DNA from: Hydrogenophilaceae bacterium
GTDB lineage: Bacteria; Pseudomonadota; Gammaproteobacteria; Burkholderiales; Thiobacillaceae
Length of the DNA stretch: 38,954 nt
Direction: 5' to 3'
NCBI GenBank assembly: GCA_024709485.1
Contig: JANJWO010000054.1
Coordinates: 1 to 38,954, forward strand
The notes below the pieces were generated by a model. The model was not told the origin of the DNA and did no database searches. It saw only the letters and a program-made list of their open reading frames with translations. A program made the translations under genes and the position numbers. Of the stretch, positions 26,182 through 38,640 are shown in pieces. Position 1 is the stretch's first letter, and every line of letters begins with the position of its first letter.

Positions 26182-27529
26182 ATGAACGCCGTGCGCAAGC
26201 CTGCCGTGGCAGGCTACTTCTACCCGGCCGACCCGGTTCTGCTCCGCGACGAGCTGGGCCAGCTGCTGGCCGCCGTCCCCGAAAAGCCGGATGCCCCCGC
26301 GCCCAAGGCCCTGCTGGTGCCGCACGCCGGCTACGTCTATTCCGGCCCCGTCGCGGCCAGCGGTTACGCCCGCCTCGCCGCCGTCGCCGGCAGCATCCGC
26401 CGCGTGGCGCTGCTGGGCCCGGCGCATCGCGTGGCGCTGCGCGGCCTGGCCTTGCCCGCGGCGGAGAGCTTCGCCTCGCCGCTGGGCGAAGTGGCGTTGG
26501 ACCGGCAGGCGATCGAGGACATCGCCGATTTGCCGCAGGTCGTCGTCAGCGAGGCGGCGCATGCCCTGGAGCATTCGCTGGAGGTGCACCTGCCGTTTTT
26601 GCAGACGCTGCTGGGCGGGTTTCAGCTGCTGCCGCTGGTGGTGGGAAACGCCAGCGCGGACGAGGTGGCGCAGGTGCTGGAACGCGTCTGGGGCGGGCCG
26701 GAAACCCTGATCGTGATCAGTTCCGACCTGTCCCATTACCTGCCTTACGACGCGGCGCGGGAAACCGATGCTGCCGCGGTGGAACGCATGCTGCGGCTGG
26801 AACCGGGACTCGACCACGCGCAGGCCTGCGGCGCCACCCCGGTCAACGGCCTGCTGGCGCTGGCGCGCCGTCGCCGCCTCTCCGCGGAGCTCCTTGACCT
26901 GCGCAATTCGGGCGACACCGCCGGCGACAAGACGCGCGTGGTCGGCTACGCCGCGCTCGCCTTTTACGAATCGTCCCTGCCGCAGCCGGACGAACGCGGC
27001 GAAATTCTTTTGGCTGCCGCGCGCGGCGCCATCGGCGAACGCTTCGGCGCCGCGCCGCTGGCCCTGCCCAGCCGGCCGTGGCTGCGGGAGCCGGGCGCGA
27101 GCTTCGTCACCCTGACCCTGGGCGGGGATTTGCGCGGCTGCATCGGCAGCCTGGAGGCGCACCGGCCGCTGCTGGAGGATGTGCAAGGCAATGCCGTCGC
27201 CGCCGCTTTCCGCGACCCGCGCTTCGCGCCCCTGGGCAACCAAGAATTTGCCCGCGTGCGCGTGGAAGTTTCCGAACTGAGCCGGGCCGAGCCGCTCGAG
27301 TTCGAAAGCGAATCTCACGCCCTGAGCCTGCTGCGCCCGCACGTCGACGGCCTGATCCTGGAGTATGGCCGCCAGCGCGGCACCTTCCTGCCGCAGGTGT
27401 GGGAGAACCTGCCCCAGCCCGAACAGTTTCTGGCCCAGCTGAAGCGCAAGGCCGGGTTGCCGGCGGATTTCTGGCATGAGGACATCCGGCTCTCACGCTA
27501 TGGCGTGAGCAAGTGGAAGGAGGGCGCAC

Positions 27530-27537
<8 letters not shown>
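26182..27537 (+). CDS. AmmeMemoRadiSam system: Memo (protein B) fused to AMMECR1 (protein A)
   Basis: This is a 451-residue two-domain protein. Residues about 5-265 are a Memo-family domain, related in fold to dioxygenases, with candidate metal or active-site residues His48 (PHAGYVYSG), His82 (GPAHR), His185 (SSDLSHY) and Cys216 (CGATPVNG). Residues about 275-445 are an AMMECR1 domain with its hallmark LRGCIGSLE (317-325). These two families and a radical SAM protein occur together as a conserved set whose biochemical role is not established. Here A and B are one polypeptide and the radical SAM gene follows with an 8-base overlap. GAGG stands close to the ATG. No signal peptide; presumably cytoplasmic. 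Confidence 0.93.
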
Positions 27538-28615
<1,078 letters not shown>

Positions 28616-28616
28616 G

Positions 28617-29264
28617 ATGAAAAACGAAGTGGTGCGAATTCCCGTTGACGGCGCGCATATCGAGGGCGCGCTGGAGCTGCCCGATTCGCCCATCGGCCTG
28701 GTGTTGTTCGCGCACGGCAGCGGCTCCAGCCGCCACAGTCCGCGCAACAACTTTGTCGCGCGCGCGCTGCGCGACCACGGCATCGGAACCTTGTTGATGG
28801 ATCTGCTGACGCCGGAAGAGGATCGCGACTATGCGCGGCGCTTCGACATCGATCTTTTGGTCGAGCGCCTGCGCGCGGCGGCGCACTGGGTGAGGCAGAA
28901 CCCGGACACGGCAGCGCTCAGGGTGGGCTATTTCGGCGCCAGCACCGGCGCGGCCGCCGCCTTGCGCGCCGCCGCGCACGAGGAATCCATCGCCGCCGTG
29001 GTCTCGCGTGGCGGCCGCCCCGATCTCGCCGCGCCGGCCGAGCTTGGCAAGGTCAAGGCGCCGACGCTGTTCCTGGTGGGCGGCCAGGATTACGGCGTCA
29101 TCGAGTTGAACGAGCAGGCCTTTGCCGAGCTGGCCTGCGAAAAGCAACTCGTCATCGTGCCCGGTGCCACCCACCTGTTCGAGGAGCCCGGCACGCTGGA
29201 AGAAGTGGCGGATCAGGCCGCCAAATGGTTCGAAAAGAACTTCAGGCAGGGCGCGGCCGCCTGA
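28617..29264 (+). CDS. Alpha/beta hydrolase, dienelactone hydrolase family
   Basis: This 215-residue alpha/beta hydrolase has a likely triad Ser109 (GYFGASTGAA), Asp158 (VGGQDYGV) and His186 (PGATHLFEE), and an oxyanion segment FAHGSGSS. Length and order match dienelactone-hydrolase-like proteins. The substrate cannot be inferred. It starts one base after the radical SAM stop, so it is probably in the same transcript. Its 3' end overlaps the end of the convergent phosphoribosyltransferase gene by 23 bases. Confidence 0.88.
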   Translation: MKNEVVRIPVDGAHIEGALELPDSPIGLVLFAHGSGSSRHSPRNNFVARALRDHGIGTLLMDLLTPEEDRDYARRFDIDLLVERLRAAAHWVRQNPDTAALRVGYFGASTGAAAALRAAAHEESIAAVVSRGGRPDLAAPAELGKVKAPTLFLVGGQDYGVIELNEQAFAELACEKQLVIVPGATHLFEEPGTLEEVADQAAKWFEKNFRQGAAA

Positions 29265-29877
29265 GGATGTCGATCACCTCGTCGTCCGACACCTGGTTGA
29301 AGTCCTGGTAGAACTGGCCCACGGCGCGGAAGTCCGGCGGCGCGGACAGGCACACCAGCTCGTCGCACAGCGGGCGGATCTTGTCCAGGGTGTCGGGCGG
29401 CGAAACCGGCACCGCGCAGATGAGTTTGGCCGGGTGCTTGGCGCGCGTGGCGTGCAGCGCGGCGATCATGGTGCTGCCGGTGGCGAGTCCGTCGTCGATG
29501 AGGATGACGATGCGCCCCGCCGGATCGATGGGCGGGTGCAGCGGCGTGTACTGCGCGCGGCGCGCCTGCAAGGTCGCCATCTGCCGCTGTTTTTCGCGTT
29601 CCAGGTATTCCGGCGTGCCGCCGGCCGAGGCGGCGTAGTCGGCGATGTAGGCCCAGCCCGATTCCTCGAGCGCGCCCAGCGCGAATTCGCTGCTGTAGGG
29701 CGAGGTCAGCTTGCGCACCAGCACCACGTCGAGCTCGCCGTCCAGCAGCTCGGCGATGGTCCGGCCCATGGGCACGGCGCCGCGCGGAATGGCGAGAATC
29801 AGCGGCTGCTGGCCCTTGTAGGCCGCCAAGGCCGTAGCCAGCTGGCGCCCCGCTTCCTGACGGTTGGCGAAGATCAT
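29242..29877 (-). CDS. Phosphoribosyltransferase-domain protein
   Basis: This 211-residue type I phosphoribosyltransferase fold has the PRPP-binding segment VILIDDGLATGSTM (about residues 124-137) and the N-terminal LAIPRGAVPMG block. This class is generally of unassigned substrate and is often found beside dienelactone-hydrolase-like proteins. Here it faces the hydrolase gene and overlaps its 3' end. I chose the ATG at 29877, preceded by GGGAGAG at good spacing; the longer open frame upstream has no family support. Cytoplasmic. Confidence 0.87.
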   Translation of the reverse strand: MIFANRQEAGRQLATALAAYKGQQPLILAIPRGAVPMGRTIAELLDGELDVVLVRKLTSPYSSEFALGALEESGWAYIADYAASAGGTPEYLEREKQRQMATLQARRAQYTPLHPPIDPAGRIVILIDDGLATGSTMIAALHATRAKHPAKLICAVPVSPPDTLDKIRPLCDELVCLSAPPDFRAVGQFYQDFNQVSDDEVIDILRRPRPA

Positions 29878-29983
29878 GTTTCTCTCCCGGCGCGGAATCC
29901 CCGCTGCTCTCAAGTTAGGCGGCCATCCGCTTTCCGGCAAGGCCGCCGCGGACGGGCTAGATTGAGAGGGACGGACAGCCTGC

Positions 29984-30397
29984 ATGAACGACAAGCCAGC
30001 CTATTTCGAGCACGGCGCCGACATCGGCGTGATTGGACGCGGCCCCACCCTGGAGGACGCTTTTGCCGAAGCCGCGCGCGCCACGTTCGCCATCATGGCG
30101 CCGCCGGACGAGGTGGCGGAGCGTTTGGGCGTCGAGATCGATTTTGACGAACCGGACGTGGAATTCGCCCTGGTCACCTGGCTCAATCGCCTGCTGGCCG
30201 AGGCGCGCCTGCACGGCGCGGTGTTTGGCCGCTTCGAGCTTTCGCGCACGGGCGCGCATTATCGCGGCCGGGCATTCGGCTGCCAATGGCACCCGGCGAT
30301 CGCGCGCGGCACCGAGGTCAAGGGCGCGACCCTGACCGCGCTGTCGGTGACGCAGGATGAAAACGGCTGGGAAGCGCGCTGCGTCGTGGATGTTTGA
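29984..30397 (+). CDS. Archease (RtcB activator)
   Basis: This 137-residue archease-family protein has the N-terminal FEHGADIGVIGRG (His10, Asp13), VTWLNRLLAEAR in the middle and EVKGATLTAL near the C-terminus, where the family usually reads EVKAxTYH; the usual final histidine is replaced here. Archease helps RtcB form its guanylylated intermediate and broadens its nucleotide use. rtcB begins 62 bases after its stop on the same strand, which supports the assignment. Upstream, a 7-bp dyad (29918-29924 with 29941-29947) lies in the gap shared with the divergent phosphoribosyltransferase gene. Confidence 0.9.
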   Translation: MNDKPAYFEHGADIGVIGRGPTLEDAFAEAARATFAIMAPPDEVAERLGVEIDFDEPDVEFALVTWLNRLLAEARLHGAVFGRFELSRTGAHYRGRAFGCQWHPAIARGTEVKGATLTALSVTQDENGWEARCVVDV

Positions 30398-30458
30398 AAA
30401 TTTGGATAAGCCATTGACCACGGGGGCACGGGGTTCAAATGGTTTTTCAGGACGAATC

Positions 30459-31886
30459 ATGGACATCAGCCGCTTCAAGGCCCTCTCCGAAACCTGCTGG
30501 ACCCTGCCCAAGGCCGCAGGCGAAACACGCGCCGAGGTGCAGCTTTACGCCGACCGCGAACTGCTGGCCGAGATGGACGACAAGGTGGCCGAGCAGATCC
30601 TCAATGTCGCGCGCCTGCCGGGCATCGTCGGCCCCGCCCTGGCCATGCCGGACGCGCACTGGGGCTACGGTTTCCCCATCGGCGGCGTGGCCGCCTTCGA
30701 CGCCGAGCGCGGCGGCATCATCTCCGCCGGCGGCGTGGGCTTCGACATTTCCTGCGGCATCCGCTGCCTGCGCAGCAACCTCGCCTGGCCCGATCTGGCG
30801 CCGAGGGCGGCGCAGCTGGCCGATGCGCTGTACCGCAGCATCCCCGCCGGCGTCGGCGAGGAAGGCGAGATCAAGCTCGGCATCAGGGAGATCGACGACA
30901 TCATGCGCCAGGGCGCCAACTGGGCGCTGGCGCGCGGCTACGGCGAGGAGGAGGATTTGCAGTACATCGAGGAGCAGGGCTGCGTGCCGGGCGCCGATCC
31001 GCGCCAGGTTTCCGCCCTGGCGAAGCAGCGCCAGCGCGGCGAAATGGGCACGCTGGGCTCGGGCAACCACTATCTGGAAGTGCAGGTGGTGGAGAAGGTT
31101 TACGATCCCGCCTGCGCCGAGGCCTTCGGCTTGCGCGAGGGCCAGATCGTGGTTTCCATCCATTGCGGCTCGCGCGGCCTCGGGCACCAGATCGGCACCG
31201 ATTATCTGCTGAGCCTGGCCAAGGCCGCCGGCAGGCTGGGGATCGCGCTGCCCGACCGCGAGCTCGCCTGCGCGCCCATCAACAGCGCGGAAGGCCGGGC
31301 CTATCTCGGCGCCATGAACGCGGCCATCAACTGCGCGCTCGCCAATCGCCAGATCCTCGCCCACCTCACCCGCGAAGTGTTCGCACGCATCCTGCCGCAG
31401 GCGCGGCTCACGACCCTGTTCGACGTTTCCCACAACACCTGCAAGCGGGAAAGCCATGAGGTCGAGGGCGAAACGCGCTGGCTGTACGTGCACCGCAAGG
31501 GCGCGACCCGCGCCTTCGCCCCCGGCCATGCGCAACTGCCGGAACGCTATCGGCAGGCCGGCCAGCCGGTCATCATCGGCGGCAGCATGGGCACCGGCTC
31601 CTACGTGCTGGCGGGCCTCGCCGGCAACCCGGCCTACGCCTCGGCCAGCCACGGCGCCGGCCGCGCCATGAGCCGCCATGCCGCGCTGAAGCGCTGGCGC
31701 GGGCGGGAACTCATCGACGAACTGGCGGGTCGAGACATCCTCATCCGCACCCGTTCCCTGCGCGGCGCGGCGGAAGAGGCGCCGGGCGCCTACAAGGACG
31801 TCGACCGCGTGGCCGAGGCCACGGAAAAAGCCGGGCTGGCGAAGCGGGTGGCGTTTTTGCGGCCGAAAATTTGCGTGAAGGGGTAG
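30459..31886 (+). CDS. rtcB: RNA-splicing ligase RtcB, long form
   Basis: This 475-residue GTP- and manganese-dependent ligase joins RNA 2',3'-cyclic phosphate or 3'-phosphate ends to 5'-OH ends. Metal-site residues are visible: Asp96 and Cys99 (GGVGFDISCG), His204 (GSGNHYLEV), His235 (HCGSRGLGH) and His325 (DVSHNTCK). His398 in SASHGAGR is the expected guanylylation site, and the protein ends KICVKG as expected. The length is that of the archaeal/eukaryotic-type long RtcB, not the roughly 408 residues of E. coli RtcB, and the archease partner is encoded just upstream. The ATG at 30459 has AGGA before it; the frame is open upstream but without family support. No RtcR regulator or RtcA is in the window. 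Confidence 0.96.
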   Translation: MDISRFKALSETCWTLPKAAGETRAEVQLYADRELLAEMDDKVAEQILNVARLPGIVGPALAMPDAHWGYGFPIGGVAAFDAERGGIISAGGVGFDISCGIRCLRSNLAWPDLAPRAAQLADALYRSIPAGVGEEGEIKLGIREIDDIMRQGANWALARGYGEEEDLQYIEEQGCVPGADPRQVSALAKQRQRGEMGTLGSGNHYLEVQVVEKVYDPACAEAFGLREGQIVVSIHCGSRGLGHQIGTDYLLSLAKAAGRLGIALPDRELACAPINSAEGRAYLGAMNAAINCALANRQILAHLTREVFARILPQARLTTLFDVSHNTCKRESHEVEGETRWLYVHRKGATRAFAPGHAQLPERYRQAGQPVIIGGSMGTGSYVLAGLAGNPAYASASHGAGRAMSRHAALKRWRGRELIDELAGRDILIRTRSLRGAAEEAPGAYKDVDRVAEATEKAGLAKRVAFLRPKICVKG

Positions 31887-31904
31887 TGGAGAAACTGGAA
31901 ACCC

Positions 31905-31996
31905 GGGGCCGGGAGCTAGGGGGGCGCGGCCTGAGGCCGCGATTTTTAAGGCGCGCGGCGCCTCCCCTCATCCCTGAATCCTGGCTCCTGGCCCCT
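31905..31996. repeat. Inverted repeat enclosing the rtcB terminator
   Basis: Bases 31905-31920 (GGGGCCGGGAGCTAGG) pair with 31981-31996 over 16 positions, two as G-T. The terminator stem lies in the loop. It resembles GGGGCC/AGGAGC-type intergenic dispersed repeats and forms most of the gap before lpxC. Confidence 0.7.
31925..31947 (+). terminator. Rho-independent terminator after rtcB
   Basis: CGCGGCC (31925-31931), a TGA loop and GGCCGCG (31935-31941) form a perfect 7-bp stem followed by ATTTTT. It lies 39 bases after the rtcB stop and would separate the accessory island from lpxC. Confidence 0.8.
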
Positions 31997-32045
31997 GATG
32001 TAGTTAAAATCCATTCTCAAACAACAAGTTGGGCCATTGAGGGCA

Positions 32046-32960
32046 ATGATCAAACAGCGCACGCTTAAAACCCGGGTCAAGACCACCGGCGTGGGGCTGC
32101 ATTCCGGCGTCAAGGTCGAGATGACCCTGCGCCCGGCGGCGGCCGGCACCGGCATCCTGTTTCGCCGCGTGGACCTCGATCCGCCGGTGGACATTCCCGT
32201 GGATCCCTACAAGGTCACCGACACGCGCCTGTGCTCGGCGCTGACCGTGGACAAGGCCAAGGTCGCCACGGTCGAGCACCTGATGTCGGCGCTGGCGGGG
32301 CTCGGCATCGACAACATCGTGATCGACCTGACCGGCCCGGAAGTGCCGATCCTGGACGGCTCGGCCGCGCCCTTCGTGTTCCTGCTGCAGTCGGCCGGCA
32401 TCGAGGAGCTGAATTCGCCCAAGCAGTTCATCCGCATCCTCGAGCCGATCGAAGTCAGGGAAGGCGACAAATGGGTGCGGCTGTCGCCCTACGACGGCTT
32501 CCGCATCGACTTCACCATCGACTTCGACCACCCGGTGTTCGAGCAGTCCGGCCAGGTGGTGAGCATCGATTTCGACAACACCTCCTACATCCGTGAAGTC
32601 GCGCGCGCGCGCACCTTCGGCTTCATGCACGAGGTCGAACTGCTGCGCAGCAACAATCTCGCGCTCGGCGGCTCGCTCGACAATGCCATCGTCATGGACG
32701 AATACCGCGTGCTCAATGCCGACGGCCTCCGCTACGACGACGAATTCGTCAAGCACAAGGTGCTCGACGCCATCGGCGACTTCTACATGATCGGCAAGCC
32801 CATCATCGGCAGGCTGGAGGCCCACAAGTCCGGCCACGCGCTCAACAACCAGCTGCTGCGCGCCTTGGCGGAAAACCAGTCGACCTGGGAGCTGGTCAGC
32901 TTCGAAAATACCGATGACGCGCCGGAAGCGGTGACGCACTTCTATCCCCAGGCGGCCTGA
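32046..32960 (+). CDS. lpxC: UDP-3-O-acyl-N-acetylglucosamine deacetylase LpxC
   Basis: This 304-residue zinc enzyme catalyses the committed step of lipid A synthesis. Zinc ligands His78 (VEHLMSAL), His237 and Asp241 ([10 protein letters not shown]) are present, as is the GHALNNQL histidine. The N-terminus [21 protein letters not shown] is typical. I chose the ATG at 32046 with GAGGG just before it, over an in-frame TTG at 32037. TAAAAT at 32005-32010 is a possible -10 element without a good -35. It shares one base with the start of the next small gene. In this window it is separated from ftsZ by six accessory genes. Confidence 0.97.
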   Translation: MIKQRTLKTRVKTTGVGLHSGVKVEMTLRPAAAGTGILFRRVDLDPPVDIPVDPYKVTDTRLCSALTVDKAKVATVEHLMSALAGLGIDNIVIDLTGPEVPILDGSAAPFVFLLQSAGIEELNSPKQFIRILEPIEVREGDKWVRLSPYDGFRIDFTIDFDHPVFEQSGQVVSIDFDNTSYIREVARARTFGFMHEVELLRSNNLALGGSLDNAIVMDEYRVLNADGLRYDDEFVKHKVLDAIGDFYMIGKPIIGRLEAHKSGHALNNQLLRALAENQSTWELVSFENTDDAPEAVTHFYPQAA

Positions 32961-33139
32961 TGATTTTTCGGCTGATCCTGGTGGGTGCGCTGATCGTCCT
33001 GGCGGGCCTGGTGCTGGCCTGGATGATCACCGGGGACGGGAAATATCTGCGCTTCGCCGGCCGCGTCCTGCGTTTTCTCGTGGTGCTGGGCGTGGTCATG
33101 GCCCTCGTCTTCATCGCCGAACGGCTGATCCTGATCTGA
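32960..33139 (+). CDS. Small two-helix membrane protein (59 residues)
   Basis: A 59-residue protein starting [21 protein letters not shown], with a second hydrophobic helix at about residues 36-56 (VLRFLVVLGVVMALVFIAERL) and a short polar loop (TGDGKYLRFAGR) between. The A of its ATG is the last base of the lpxC stop (TGATG), which argues for real, coupled translation. The ends are predicted on the cytoplasmic or membrane faces; no family is recognised. A function linked to the outer membrane is only suggested by the lpxC coupling. Confidence 0.75.
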   Translation: MIFRLILVGALIVLAGLVLAWMITGDGKYLRFAGRVLRFLVVLGVVMALVFIAERLILI

Positions 33140-33229
33140 ATTCCCCCGGCTCGCGCTCCGTCCCCGGTCTATAGTGGTCTTGTGGGCCGGCTGCGGCCCA
33201 AGCCATTTGCACTGTATGCCGGGGGTGCC

Positions 33230-35113
33230 ATGACCAGCCTGCACCGTTTCCTGTTTTTCCCTGTTCTGCTCCTGCTCGCCCTGTCCGCAATGCCCGCCCA
33301 TGCCGCGGATGAGGACGAGGATTTCTGGGCGCCCACGCCGCCGCGGCTGAGTTTCATCGACGGCCAGGTTTCCTACTGGCGCGAAGGCGCAGAGGACTGG
33401 GTCGGCGCGCGCCGCAATCTCGCCCTGGCGGAAGGCGATGCGCTCTATGCCGGCAAGGGGGCGAATTTCGAGGTGCAGTTCGACAGCCGCAGCTTCGCGC
33501 GCGCGGACGAGGACACCGAACTGTCGCTGCTGAGCCGCGAGGCGCGCTATACGCAGTTCAAGCTGACCCGCGGCCTGGTTTCCTTCGACATTCGCAGCAT
33601 GGCGGTGGGGGACAGCCTGGAAATCGGCACGCCCGACGCCGCCTTCGTCATCGAGCAGCCCGGTTATTACCGGGTGGAGGTCGGCAGCCGTGAGACCCGC
33701 CTCATTACCCGGCGCGGCGGCCGCGCCGTGTTGACCACGGCGGACGGGCGCGCCATGAGCATTTATCCCTCCGAGGAAATCGTGGTCACGCCCGGCACTC
33801 CGGTGCAAGTGGCCACTTACGCCGCGCCTCCCGCGGATGCGTGGGATCGCTGGAACGATGCGCGCAGCGAGCGCATCGGCGAATCGGTCAGTTCGCGCTA
33901 TCTGCCGCCGGAGGTCTACGGCGTGGAGGATTTGGACTACTACGGCGCCTGGCGCGTGGTGCCGGACTATGGCCCGGTGTGGATTCCGCGCGGCATGGCG
34001 CCGGGCTGGGCGCCATACAGCACCGGCACCTGGGCGTGGGACCCGTATTACGAGTGGACCTGGATCGACGATGCGCCCTGGGGCTGGGCGCCGTTCCATT
34101 ACGGCCGCTGGGTCTACGTCGGCGGCTATTGGGCCTGGGCGCCGGGCCCGGTGGTCAGGCGCCCGGTCTATGCGCCGGCCCTGGTGGCGTTCCTGGTCCG
34201 GGGTCATGAGGTGTCGGTGCGCGTCGGCGTCGGCCTGCCGGGGCTGTGGTGGGTGGCGCTCTCCTGGGGCGAGCCGGTGCTGCCCTGGTGGGGCCATCAA
34301 CGCCACCGCTGGCAGCCGCGCTGGGCCGGCTGGGGCGGGCCGCGCGTGGTCAACAACGTGGTGATCAGGCAGACCACCGTCATCAACGTCAACGAGATTC
34401 ATTACCACAACGCCCGCGAACCGAACGCCGTCCTCACCGCGCCGGCCGGCAAGTTCGGCCGCGCCCCGGTCCGCGCCCAGGCGGAACCGCGCTACCGGCA
34501 GGAGGAATTCGTGCCGGTGCGCGATGAACTGCCGGTCAAGCCGGTGCGCGAAAGCCTGTTCGGCGGCGCTTCCAAGTCGGCCCGGCCGCCGCGCGAGGTC
34601 GCGGCGCGGCCTGTGGTGACGACGCGGCCGCCGCCGGAAAGGACGTTGCCCTGGCAGACCGACAAGCCGCGTGCGCAGCCGCAGGCAGTACCGCAGAAAT
34701 ACCTCACGCCGCCGCGCCCGGAAGAAGCCGGGCGGCAGCCGGCGCAGCGGCCGCCCTTCGGCGCCGAAGCCGGGCCGGAGCGCGCGCCTTTGCCGCAGCC
34801 GCCGCGCTGGAAGGAGATGGGCGTCCGCGCTCCCGTCACGCCTGCAGCCAGGCGTCCGGCCGCCCCCGCATCCAGCTCCGCGCCCCGGCCGCCTGCGGCT
34901 GCCGCTCCTGGCGGGTCCGCGCCGCCGGCGCGCCCGGCCGGCGCCTTGCCCGCGCCGCCGGAAAGCCTGGAGCGGGCTCCCGGCGTGCGCCCGCCGGCGC
35001 GCGCCGAGCCCAGGCAGCCGGCCAGGGCCCAGCCGCTTCCGGGCAAGCCGGCCAACCAGACCTATCGCGGACAGCGGCAGGAACCGCCCAACCGGGAGCT
35101 GCGCGGCCGTTAA
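33230..35113 (+). CDS. Secreted FecR/DUF6600-like protein with Trp/Tyr-rich core and Pro-rich tail
   Basis: A 627-residue predicted secreted protein with a signal peptide (about residues 1-26, MTSLHRFLFF...MPAHA). A FecR-like beta domain follows (about 35-190: VSYWREGAEDWVGARRNLALAEGD, EVQFDSRSFARADEDTELSLL). Next is an unusual stretch dense in Trp, Tyr, Gly and Pro (about 235-330: WIPRGMAPGWAPYSTGTWAWDP, GWAPFHYGRWVY), as in DUF6600 proteins. The last 200 residues are Pro/Ala/Arg-rich and probably disordered. The start at 33230 has GGGGG before it; the frame also opens at a GTG 16 codons upstream. TATAGT at 33170-33175 may be a -10 element. The function is unknown; surface or periplasmic scaffold is a guess. 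Confidence 0.8.
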   Translation: MTSLHRFLFFPVLLLLALSAMPAHAADEDEDFWAPTPPRLSFIDGQVSYWREGAEDWVGARRNLALAEGDALYAGKGANFEVQFDSRSFARADEDTELSLLSREARYTQFKLTRGLVSFDIRSMAVGDSLEIGTPDAAFVIEQPGYYRVEVGSRETRLITRRGGRAVLTTADGRAMSIYPSEEIVVTPGTPVQVATYAAPPADAWDRWNDARSERIGESVSSRYLPPEVYGVEDLDYYGAWRVVPDYGPVWIPRGMAPGWAPYSTGTWAWDPYYEWTWIDDAPWGWAPFHYGRWVYVGGYWAWAPGPVVRRPVYAPALVAFLVRGHEVSVRVGVGLPGLWWVALSWGEPVLPWWGHQRHRWQPRWAGWGGPRVVNNVVIRQTTVINVNEIHYHNAREPNAVLTAPAGKFGRAPVRAQAEPRYRQEEFVPVRDELPVKPVRESLFGGASKSARPPREVAARPVVTTRPPPERTLPWQTDKPRAQPQAVPQKYLTPPRPEEAGRQPAQRPPFGAEAGPERAPLPQPPRWKEMGVRAPVTPAARRPAAPASSSAPRPPAAAAPGGSAPPARPAGALPAPPESLERAPGVRPPARAEPRQPARAQPLPGKPANQTYRGQRQEPPNRELRGR

Positions 35114-35319
35114 GCCGGTCGGGCGCCCGTTCCGGCGCGGTCCAGGCCTGCCGCCCGCGGCGCCGGCAGCCAGGGCTTTCAGCCGCGTCCCTCCCGGCAG
35201 CAGTTGCCTGGCCGGCGGTCCGTCATGTCCTGGGTTGTTTGCACGCCCCGCATCTTCATGGCCGCCGCGCCCGCCATTGCCTTCTTGCCTGCGCGAAGCA
35301 TCGCCGGGCCATGGCGGCA
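35114..35319. other. 206-base gap between convergent genes
   Basis: GC-rich sequence between the ends of the FecR-like gene and the DUF721 gene. I see no ribosome-site-supported frame, strong terminator or repeat here. Confidence 0.5.
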
Positions 35320-35745
35320 TCATTGCCCGTCAGGCGCATGATGCCTGAGCAGGCGTTGAATCGCCGCCTTCATTTCACCGTCTTCCAGTTGTTCGCCGGC
35401 GGCCTCGAACGCCGACCGCGCCGCGGCCGACAGCGGGAGTTTGCTGCGCGGCGGCGCCGGCTTGCGCAGGCTGGCAGGCTGCACTTTCAGGAGGACGCGG
35501 CGCACCGCGAGCCCGTGTTTTTGCAGGGTGTCCGCCAGCGCCTGGGACTCCAGGCGCAGGCGGCTGGCGATGGCGCCGTTGCGGCACAGCACCTTCAACT
35601 CGCCGTCTTCCAGCGCCACGACCTGGGCCTCGCCGCGGAACCGCGCGGGCAGTATCGCGTCGAAGCGCTTCTGCAAGGCGGACAGCGCCAGGGCCTGTCG
35701 CACCGCGGGAACCTCGGACAGCAGCTCGCTCAGACGCTGTGCCAT
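35320..35745 (-). CDS. DUF721 protein, DciA-like
   Basis: A 141-residue protein with an N-terminal DUF721 domain (about residues 5-95: LSELLSEVPAVRQALALSALQKRFDAILPARFRGEAQVVALEDGELKVLC) and a basic, Pro-rich linker to a short C-terminal helix. DUF721 proteins of the DciA type load the replicative helicase DnaB in bacteria that lack DnaC, and a DUF721 gene next to secA is a common arrangement. GGGGG stands 5 bases before the ATG. It diverges from secA. The helicase-loader role is from family knowledge, not visible in the sequence. Confidence 0.82.
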   Translation of the reverse strand: MAQRLSELLSEVPAVRQALALSALQKRFDAILPARFRGEAQVVALEDGELKVLCRNGAIASRLRLESQALADTLQKHGLAVRRVLLKVQPASLRKPAPPRSKLPLSAAARSAFEAAGEQLEDGEMKAAIQRLLRHHAPDGQ

Positions 35746-35756
35746 GGCGTCCCCCC

Positions 35757-35789
35757 TTGACCGGACGGCAACATCCGCTGTGATAAAAT
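35757..35789 (+). promoter_or_regulatory. Candidate secA promoter
   Basis: TTGACC at 35757-35762 is followed by TGATAAAAT at 35781-35789. The spacing is 18 bases to TGATAA or 21 to TAAAAT, so the exact -10 is unclear. It lies 40-75 bases before the secA ATG. Confidence 0.45.
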
Positions 35790-35829
35790 CCGCTGATTTA
35801 CTGGCACTTTACGGGGCATTTCGCTTCCC

Positions 35830-38559
<2,730 letters not shown>

Positions 38560-38640
38560 GGGCGGCGCGCCGGGCTTGAGCGCTTCGCGCCCGCGGTCCG
38601 GGGCGTTGCGCCCCCTGGGTGATGCCGCGGCGCGCTTTGT

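Noticed and set aside
32942..35323. 793-residue frame antisense to the FecR-like gene
   Set aside because: Arg/Gly/Pro-rich shadow with no family pattern; the plus-strand gene has a signal peptide and a FecR-like domain.
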